From Solirubrobacter ginsenosidimutans (GTDB lineage Bacteria > Actinomycetota > Thermoleophilia > Solirubrobacterales > Solirubrobacteraceae): 22,870 bases of DNA. The translations under genes and the position numbers were made by a program. The number at the start of each line of letters is the position of its first letter. Positions within the stretch are counted from its first letter, which is position 1. The notes below the pieces were generated by a model. The model worked only from the letters and a program-made list of their open reading frames with translations, was not told the origin of the DNA and did no database searches. Below are positions 13,488-20,973 of this stretch, in pieces. The stretch spans positions 1 through 22,870 of the forward strand of contig NZ_JAPDOD010000089.1 in NCBI RefSeq assembly GCF_027587205.1. Direction: 5' to 3'.

Positions 13488-14699
13488 CTACTTGATCGCG
13501 TCGTAGACCTTGAACATCGGCATGTACATGGCGATGACGATGAAGCCCACGATGCCACCCACGAGGATGATCATCACCGGCTCGAGGATCGAGGTGAGCG
13601 CCTTGACGGCGGCCGCGACCTCGGCCTCGTAGAAGTCGGCGACCTTGGTGAGCATCGCGTCCAGGTTGCCGGTCTCCTCGCCCACGGCGATCATCTGGAC
13701 GACCATCGAGGGGAAGATCGAGGCTTCTTTGAGCGGATCGGTGAGCGAGCCGCCGGACTTGACGGACTCGATGACGTCGGCCATCGCCTTCTCGACGACC
13801 CAGTTGCCCGAGGTCTGGCCGGTGATCTCGATCGCCTGCATGATCGGCACGCCGGCGGAGTAGAGCGCGGCGAAGGTGCGCGACCAGCGGGCCAGGGAGA
13901 TCTTTTGGACGGTCTGGCCGATCTTGAAGGGGAACTTCAGCCGGACGTGGTCCCACTGCTTGCGGCCGCTCTCGGACTTGCGCCACTTCTTGAAGGCGAT
14001 CGGGCCGCCGATTGCGACGGCGATCAGCAGATACCACCGGCCGGTGACCAGGTTCGACATCTGGACCGTGACCTTGGTGATCATCGGCAGGTCGCCGCCG
14101 AAGTCGGCGAAGACCTTGACGAAGACGGGCACGATGAACGCGATCAGGCCGATCAGGACGCACATCGCGAAGGTGAGGACCACGATCGGGTAGGCCATCG
14201 CGCCCTTGACCTGGCGGCGCAGCTCGTCGTCCTTCTCGAGCTGGTCGGAGATCCGGTCCAGCGAGGCCTCCAGGACGCCGCCGGTCTCACCGGCGCGCAC
14301 CATGGCGACGTACAGCGGCGAGAAGATCTTCGGGTGCTTGGCGAGCGCGTCCGAGAACGCGAGGCCGGCCTCGATGTCCTCGCGGACGGCGCCGACGGTC
14401 TCCTTGAGCTTCTTGTTCTCGAGCTGGTCCTCGAGCACGTAGAAGGCACGTAGCAGCGTCATGCCCGAGCTGATCATGGTGGCCAACTGGCGGGTCATGA
14501 CCGTCAGCTCGGCGGCCTTGACGCGACCGAAGGAGAGATCGGCCTGAAGGACGTTCTTCTTCTCGCTGAGCTCCATGACCTTCAGGCCCTGCGAACGCAG
14601 CTCCTCGGTCACGGCGTCCTTGGTCGGGCCGGAGACCTGGCCCTTTGACGGGACGCCCGCCCCGTCGACGGCCTTGTAGGTCCAGACTGCGGCGCCCAT
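13488..14699 (-). CDS. pilC: type IV pilus platform protein PilC (GspF family)
   Basis: The product is 403 residues, the normal family length. It starts WTYKAVDGAGVPSKGQ (the usual F/W-x-Y-x-A-x-D-x-x-G-x-x-x-x-G opening). Two GspF/T2SSF domains follow. The first (about 66-190) has TRQLATMISSGMTLLRAF and VRAGETGGVLEASLDRI. The second (about 268-395) has WSRTFAALYSAGVPIMQAI and VGEETGNLDAML. Membrane segments are at about 171-196, 222-237 and 372-396. PilC is the inner-membrane platform on which PilB and PilT act to insert or remove pilins. ATG 14699 overlaps the pilT stop by one base, with GGTGGG upstream. It is the last gene of the operon seen here: 64 bases later comes the toxin-antitoxin pair instead of pilin or pilMNO genes. 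Confidence 0.93.
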   Translation of the reverse strand: MGAAVWTYKAVDGAGVPSKGQVSGPTKDAVTEELRSQGLKVMELSEKKNVLQADLSFGRVKAAELTVMTRQLATMISSGMTLLRAFYVLEDQLENKKLKETVGAVREDIEAGLAFSDALAKHPKIFSPLYVAMVRAGETGGVLEASLDRISDQLEKDDELRRQVKGAMAYPIVVLTFAMCVLIGLIAFIVPVFVKVFADFGGDLPMITKVTVQMSNLVTGRWYLLIAVAIGGPIAFKKWRKSESGRKQWDHVRLKFPFKIGQTVQKISLARWSRTFAALYSAGVPIMQAIEITGQTSGNWVVEKAMADVIESVKSGGSLTDPLKEASIFPSMVVQMIAVGEETGNLDAMLTKVADFYEAEVAAAVKALTSILEPVMIILVGGIVGFIVIAMYMPMFKVYDAIK

Positions 14700-15796
14700 C
14701 AGACACCCACCATGCTGCCGTTGGTGGTGTTCAGGCCCTGCACGAGGCGGCGCATCTCGACCGGCTGCGACGAGCGCGACTCGGCCGTGGCCATCGTGAT
14801 CTTGCCGGCGCGGACGAGCGCTGCGAGCGAGGAGTCCATCGTCTGCATGCCTTCGGCGGCACCGGTCTGGATGAGCGAGTAGATCTGGTGCGTCTTGCCC
14901 TCGCGGATCAGGTTGCGCACGCCCGGGGTCGGGACGAGCACCTCGGCCGCGACGCAGCGGCCCTGGCCGTCGGCGGTCGGCAGCAGCGTCTGCGTGACGA
15001 TTCCCTGGAGGCCGATCGCGAGCTGCGCGCGGATCTGGCCCTGCTGGGCGGGCGGGAAGACGTCGATGATGCGGTCGACCGTCTGCGGCGCGTCCTGGGT
15101 GTGGAGCGTCGCGAAGACGAGGTGGCCGGTCTCGGCCGCGGTCAGGGCCGTGCCGATCGTCTCCATATCGCGCATCTCGCCGACGAGGATCACGTCGGGG
15201 TCCTGGCGCAGCGCGGCCTTCAGGGCGGTGGCGAAGGACGGAGCGTCCTGGCCGATCTCGCGCTGATTGACGAGGCAGCGCTTGTGCTTGTGCAGGAACT
15301 CGATCGGGTCCTCGATAGTGAGGATGTGATCGTCGCGGGTCTCGTTGATCTCGTTGATCAGCGATGCCAGCGAGGTCGACTTGCCGGAGCCCGTCGGTCC
15401 GGTCACGAGCACGATCCCGCGCGGCTTCTTGGCGAACTCGCGCACGACCGACGGCAGGCCGAGCTTCTCGATCGGCACCGTCTCGGACGGGATCAGGCGG
15501 AAGGCGGCGCCGAGCGTGCCGCGCTGGAAGAACGTGTTGACGCGGAAGCGGCCGACGCCCGGGACGCTGTAGGCGAAGTCGAGCTGCCAGTCGGTCTCCA
15601 GCGTCTGGCGCTGGGAGGAGCTCAGGATCGCGTAGACGATCTCGCGCGTGTCGGTCGGCGTCATGTTCGGCATGCCCTCGAGCGGGACGAGCGAGCCTCG
15701 GACGCGAATCGTGGGCGGGGCGCCCGAAGTGATGTGGAGGTCGGATGCCTTGTGCTCAACGACCTTGAGCAGGATGTCCGCGAAATCGAAGTTCAT
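14699..15796 (-). CDS. pilT: type IV pilus retraction ATPase PilT
   Basis: The product is 365 residues from ATG 15796, preceded by AAGGGTGG. A much longer open frame exists upstream but it is a shadow of pilB. MNFDFADILLKVVEHKASDLHI is the usual PilT opening. Motifs are Walker A GPTGSGKST (133-141), Asp box TIEDP (160-164), Walker B DVILVGEMRD (201-210) and His box GHLVFATLHT (224-233). The PilT-specific GVRNLIREGK (292-301) corresponds to the AIRNLIRE retraction motif. PilT is a hexameric cytoplasmic ATPase that drives pilus disassembly and twitching. It lies 62 bases after pilB, a gap that holds a hairpin, and overlaps pilC by one base. The AIRNLIRE-like motif separates it from PilB-type extension ATPases. 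Confidence 0.95.
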   Translation of the reverse strand: MNFDFADILLKVVEHKASDLHITSGAPPTIRVRGSLVPLEGMPNMTPTDTREIVYAILSSSQRQTLETDWQLDFAYSVPGVGRFRVNTFFQRGTLGAAFRLIPSETVPIEKLGLPSVVREFAKKPRGIVLVTGPTGSGKSTSLASLINEINETRDDHILTIEDPIEFLHKHKRCLVNQREIGQDAPSFATALKAALRQDPDVILVGEMRDMETIGTALTAAETGHLVFATLHTQDAPQTVDRIIDVFPPAQQGQIRAQLAIGLQGIVTQTLLPTADGQGRCVAAEVLVPTPGVRNLIREGKTHQIYSLIQTGAAEGMQTMDSSLAALVRAGKITMATAESRSSQPVEMRRLVQGLNTTNGSMVGV

Positions 15797-15807
15797 GCCA
15801 CCCTTGT

Positions 15808-15827
15808 CATCGGCATCCGAGCCGATG
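15808..15827 (-). promoter_or_regulatory. hairpin between pilB and pilT
   Basis: CATCGGC (15808-15814) and GCCGATG (15821-15827) form perfect 7-bp arms with a 6-base loop, 11 bases upstream of the pilT ATG and just above its ribosome site. It is the only gap in an otherwise overlapping operon and could adjust pilT translation or mRNA processing. There is no T-run, so it is not a convincing terminator. Confidence 0.35.
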
Positions 15828-15858
15828 GACTGAAGTGGGGTGAAAGCCCTAGGCGCGC

Positions 15859-17657
<1,799 letters not shown>

Positions 17658-17661
<4 letters not shown>

Positions 17662-18452
17662 CGGGCGATGTCTGTGACGGCCTCCCGCATCGCCTTGTCG
17701 GGAGCCGTCCGGCCGGTCCAGCGTTCCAATGACGCTGCGCCTTGGGCGACCAGGATCTCCAGTCCGTCGACTACGTCCGCGCCGTTCGCCTTAGCGGTGT
17801 TCAGCAGGAGCGTGCCGCCGTTCCGGTAGACCATGTCCACCACCGTGCATCCGGCACCCAGTTCATCGGCCACGATGGGGAGCGCCTTGAACGTCTCCTC
17901 AGGGTCGCGGAGCCCGACGGAGGTGGTGTTGACGACGATGTCGGCGGTTGCGACGCCCAGCGAGGCGCCGAATTCCTCCGCCAGCGCCTGCGCGCGGGCG
18001 GGTGTGCGGTTCCAGAGGTGGATCTCCTTGGCGCCCGCCTGCTTGAGCGCGTACAGCACGGCGCGGGCGGAGCCGCCGGCGCCCAGTACGAGCGCGGTCT
18101 TGTCGTAGGCGGAGCGGTTGAGCGCGGCGAGGAAGCCCGGCGCGTCGGTGTTATCGGCGTGGATGGTGCCGTCGTCGTTGAACGTCAGCGTGTTCGCGGC
18201 GCCGATCGCCCTCGCGGTCTCGGTCGCCTCGTCGGCGAGTGCGAGGGCCTGCTCCTTGTGCGGGATCGTGACGTTGACGCCCCTGAAGCCGAGCGGCTTG
18301 AGCGCCTTGACGGTCTCCGTGAAGAGGTGCGGCGGGAGCGGCAGGAGCTGGTAGTGCCAGTCATCCAGGCCCAGCTGGGCCAGCGCGGCGTTGTGCATCC
18401 GCGGCGAGCGTGAGTGGGCGACCGGCCAGCCGCACACCCCCAGGCGGATCAT
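17658..18452 (-). CDS. aroE: shikimate dehydrogenase
   Basis: The product is 264 residues from ATG 18452; the longer open frame is a shadow of mltG. It reduces 3-dehydroshikimate to shikimate with NADPH in aromatic amino acid synthesis. Substrate-binding SRSP (14-17), NVTIPHK with catalytic K66 (60-66), N87 in AANTL and D103 in NTDAPGF are all present. The nucleotide site GAGGSARA is at 124-131 and NRT at 148-150, the latter typical of NADP-preferring enzymes. The closing DGLEILVAQGAASLERWTG holds the conserved glutamine (Q237). It overlaps mltG by one base upstream and pilB by four downstream. mltG-aroE adjacency is common in actinobacteria. Confidence 0.95.
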
Positions 18453-20587
18453 CAGCCGTTGGCGGCCTTGTACTTCGCGACGTCCTTCTCGAACTGGGCG
18501 TCGGTGCTGGAGAAGGCGTGTTCGCCCGACTTGCCGGGCTTGCGGACGTAGAACAGGTACTTCTTGTTCGACGGCTTGGCGGCGGCCTTGATCGACGCGA
18601 GCCCGGGGTTGCCGATCGGCGTCGGCGGCAGCCCGCGGTTGAGCCGCGTGTTGTACGGCTCGTCCTTGTCGAGCTCGGACTGTTTGATCTTGCGGGTCCA
18701 ATTGTTCGTCGAATAGCGCGTCGTGGCGTCGATCCCTAGGGGGATACCCTGCTTGAGCCGGTTGTAGATGACCGCGGACACGAGCGGGCGCTCCCGCGCC
18801 AGTTGCGCCTCGCGCTCGATCATCGACGCGATGATCAGCACGTCGTAGCGCGTGAGCTTCTTGCTCTTGGCGTACTTCATGTCGACCTTCTTGAAGTTCT
18901 CCTCGAAGGCGTCGAGCTGCTCGTTCACGAGCTCACTGGCGGGCGCGCCGACCTTGAGCGTGTAGGTCGCCGGGAACAGGAAGCCTTCGGCGGTCTTGGT
19001 GCCCTTGGGCGCGCCGAGCTCACGGATCCGCTTGAGCACGGCGGGCGAGTCCGCGGCCTTCGCGTAACTGCCCTCGACCTTCTTGGACTTGTCGACGACG
19101 GGCGCGTTCTCCTTGATCGACGGGCCTTCGATGATCGTCGCGCTGACGGTCGGCGCGGCCTTCGGGTTCTCCGGGACCTTGGTCAACGCCGCGATGACCG
19201 CGCCGTTGGTCATGTCCTTCTTGAGCACGTAGTGGCCCGGGCGCAGGTTGCCGCGTTCACCGCCGAGCGTGGCCCGCAGCTCGAAGAAGCGGGCCGAGTC
19301 GACGACGCCCTGCTGCTCCAGCAGCTTCGCGATCTCGCCGGCGTCGGTGTTCTGCGGGATGTTGACGATCGCCGAGCCGCTGCCGTCGGAGTGGAACGGC
19401 TGGAAGGTCTGGTTGAACGCGTAGAGCACCGCCGCGAACACGAGGACGACCACGAGCGTGAAGATCCGCCGGCCCCAGTGCGCAGCGCCCTTCGGCCGCG
19501 GGCCCTTCGGCGCCTTGGGCGGACGGGAGCGGCCCTTCGGAGCGTTCGGGGCGGCGCGCCGGCGCGCCGGTTCGGCCGGGCGCTCAGGCGCCTTTCGCAG
19601 TGGCACGGGCGGCCGAACCTCGGTCTCCTCAGGCGGATGATGCTCGCCGGTCTCGAACGCCGAGTCGTGCTCGGCGGTCTCCGGCCGCGACGTGGCGAAC
19701 GCGTGCACCTCATCGTGGTCGCCCGGGAAGCCGCGGGCCGCGACCAGCCGCGGCTCGTCGTCGCTCGGTTCGCCGAGTGGCGCGGGGATCGCGTGCTCCT
19801 CGGTCTGGAACGGCGTGTACTCGACCGTGGGCTGATGGACGACTTCGTCGCGCGGTGCCTCGTCGCGCGGGTTGGCGCTGCCGGCGTTCTCGCGCAGGGC
19901 ACGAGCCTCGGCAGCCGCGGCGGCGCGGGCGGCATCGTCGACGGCGGAGCCGTTCGCTGCAACGTCTGCTTCGTGACTCTCGGTGTGAGGTTCGGCGGCC
20001 GGTTCGGGGACTTCGTCCGCGATCGCGTCGGCGACGGGCAGCGGCGCTGCGGCGAGGTCGTCGCGCGGCGCGTCGTCGTCGTCGCGTGGCGCGTCGTCGT
20101 CGTCGCGTGGCGCGTCGTCGTCGGTGCGTGGCGCGTCGTCGTCGGCGCGCACGACGTTGGCACGTGGCACGGCGTCGTCGGCCCGCGGCGTTGCGGCGTC
20201 AAACGGCGCGTCGTCGTCGGCGCGCACGGCGTCGGCACGTGGCACGGCGTCGTCGGCGCGCGGCGTTGCGGCGTCAAACGGCGCATCGTCGCCGGCGCGC
20301 ACGGCGTCGGCATGTGGCGAGGCGTCGGCGCGCGGCGCGATGGCGGCCTCGTCGGCGCCCGCGGCCTCGGCGGGCGGCGGAGCGGCCTCGGACGGCGGCT
20401 CCTCCCACGCGACCGGTTCCGGTTCCTCCTCGTGCAGCGGTTCGTGCGGCTCGACGTCCGGCGGGCGGACGGTGTATTCGAACGCCTCTGGCGGCAGGGG
20501 CTTACCCGCGCGGCGAGCAGCGCGATTGGCCGCGGCGCGGGCGCGGTCCTCAGCTGTGCGGGGTTGGTCCGAGCGTTTGCCGAACAC
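18452..20587 (-). CDS. mltG: endolytic murein transglycosylase MltG with long repetitive N-terminal tail
   Basis: The product is 711 residues from GTG 20587, about twice the size of typical MltG. Residues 1-373 are a cytoplasmic, low-complexity, strongly acidic region rich in Ala, Asp, Pro, Arg and Glu. It contains two 25-residue repeats (93-142) and four DDDAPR-type 7-residue repeats (149-176), then turns basic just before the membrane (RRRAAPNAPKGRSRPPKAPK). One membrane helix is at about 375-391. The extracellular part has a LysM-like/YceG region (IVNIPQNTDAGEIAKLLEQQGVV) and the catalytic domain with ASMIEREA, where E591 matches the catalytic glutamate, plus PLGIDATTRY and YNTRLNRGLPPTPIGNPG. 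MltG cleaves nascent glycan strands and limits their length. It heads the overlapping operon mltG-aroE-pilB-pilT-pilC. Confidence 0.92.
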   Translation of the reverse strand: MFGKRSDQPRTAEDRARAAANRAARRAGKPLPPEAFEYTVRPPDVEPHEPLHEEEPEPVAWEEPPSEAAPPPAEAAGADEAAIAPRADASPHADAVRAGDDAPFDAATPRADDAVPRADAVRADDDAPFDAATPRADDAVPRANVVRADDDAPRTDDDAPRDDDDAPRDDDDAPRDDLAAAPLPVADAIADEVPEPAAEPHTESHEADVAANGSAVDDAARAAAAAEARALRENAGSANPRDEAPRDEVVHQPTVEYTPFQTEEHAIPAPLGEPSDDEPRLVAARGFPGDHDEVHAFATSRPETAEHDSAFETGEHHPPEETEVRPPVPLRKAPERPAEPARRRAAPNAPKGRSRPPKAPKGPRPKGAAHWGRRIFTLVVVLVFAAVLYAFNQTFQPFHSDGSGSAIVNIPQNTDAGEIAKLLEQQGVVDSARFFELRATLGGERGNLRPGHYVLKKDMTNGAVIAALTKVPENPKAAPTVSATIIEGPSIKENAPVVDKSKKVEGSYAKAADSPAVLKRIRELGAPKGTKTAEGFLFPATYTLKVGAPASELVNEQLDAFEENFKKVDMKYAKSKKLTRYDVLIIASMIEREAQLARERPLVSAVIYNRLKQGIPLGIDATTRYSTNNWTRKIKQSELDKDEPYNTRLNRGLPPTPIGNPGLASIKAAAKPSNKKYLFYVRKPGKSGEHAFSSTDAQFEKDVAKYKAANG
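20060..20143 (-). repeat. 21-bp tandem repeats in mltG
   Basis: Four consecutive 21-base units encode DDDAPR plus one residue (T or D), residues 149-176 of MltG. The DNA is dominated by GTCGTCGTC and GCGTGGCGC blocks on the plus strand. All units keep the frame. Confidence 0.8.
20162..20311 (-). repeat. two 75-bp direct repeats in mltG
   Basis: Two adjacent 75-base units encode 25-residue segments (93-117 and 118-142) that differ at one residue (G versus D). Each contains DAPFDAATPRADDAVPR. A third, partial and diverged copy follows. The near identity points to recent duplication. Confidence 0.85.
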
Positions 20588-20646
20588 GGATAAACCGGCG
20601 GAGTGCTGCCCTGGCGCGCCGGGCGGATTCCCGAGGGGCGACAGGG

Positions 20647-20814
20647 TCAGCGACCGCCGGGCATCCTAGCGAGCGTTCCTGACAGAGCCGCGTTCGGCAG
20701 GGGACCTCCGGCTCGGTGGTTGGCGCGATAGGTGACCTTGAGAGCGCTGATGCGGCCCTTCTCGAGCCGCCGAAGCACGTCTCGCGCGCGCCCCGCAACC
20801 CCGTGGTCGACCAT
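20647..20814 (-). CDS. possible small protein of 55 residues
   Basis: ATG 20814 opens a frame ending at TGA 20647-20649. It begins MVDHGVAGRARDVLRRLEKG and includes ISALKVTYRANH. The composition is less Arg-extreme than the other frames in this gap. There is no Shine-Dalgarno, and a possible mltG -10 box lies inside it. No family recognised; it may well be chance. Confidence 0.15.
   Translation of the reverse strand: MVDHGVAGRARDVLRRLEKGRISALKVTYRANHRAGGPLPNAALSGTLARMPGGR
20663..20668 (-). promoter_or_regulatory. possible -10 box of the mltG operon
   Basis: TAGGAT on the minus strand lies 75 bases before GTG 20587 and would give a leader of about 70 bases. No good -35 is visible. It is the best -10 match close to the gene. 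Confidence 0.25.
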
Positions 20815-20880
20815 GCGCGTTCAGCTCGTCTGAGTGCGGGCCTGTCGCGCGTATTCGACTGTTCGACGTGGCGCGTTGAT

Positions 20881-20931
20881 GGGGGTGATGCACAAATGCG
20901 TCCCCTGAGGAAACGTTTGTGCAGCACCCCC
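20881..20931. promoter_or_regulatory. 16-bp-arm inverted repeat downstream of the coiled-coil gene
   Basis: GGGGGTGATGCACAAA (20881-20896) is complementary to TTTGTGCAGCACCCCC (20916-20931) with one mismatch, around a 19-base loop. It begins 42 bases after the stop of the coiled-coil gene. No T-run follows on either strand, so a classic intrinsic terminator is not clear. A bidirectional terminator, an operator or a structured RNA element are all possible. Confidence 0.55.
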
Positions 20932-20973
20932 TCGCCCCTCGGCTGATCGTTGCCGGTGCCGAGTCGTCGATCC

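Larger units (their letters stand above)
20588..20973. other. 386-bp gap between mltG and the coiled-coil gene
   Basis: The gap contains the mltG upstream region with a possible -10 (TAGGAT, 20663-20668), a strong inverted repeat near the coiled-coil gene stop (20881-20931), and a possible 55-residue minus-strand frame (20647-20814). I see no tRNA, recognised riboswitch or ruvX-type gene, although ruvX often precedes mltG in related genomes. Other open frames here are short, Arg-rich and unlike real proteins. Confidence 0.6.

Noticed and set aside
13451..13498. CGATCAA/TTGATCG pair around the end of pilC as a terminator
   Set aside because: The right arm lies inside the pilC coding end, the loop is over 30 bases and there is no T-run; too weak to call.
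18803..20682. Plus-strand frames of 596 and 360 residues opposite mltG
   Set aside because: Shadows of a GC-rich coding region; repetitive Val/Arg/Gly or Arg/Ala composition with no domain.
20550..20946. Frames of 125 (minus) and 76 (plus) residues in the mltG upstream gap
   Set aside because: Arg/Ser/Pro-rich, no ribosome sites, one overlaps the start of mltG, and neither resembles a known protein.
20588..20973. tRNA or ruvX-like gene in the gap
   Set aside because: No cloverleaf or CCA-like end was found on either strand by eye, and no RuvX motifs appear in any frame.
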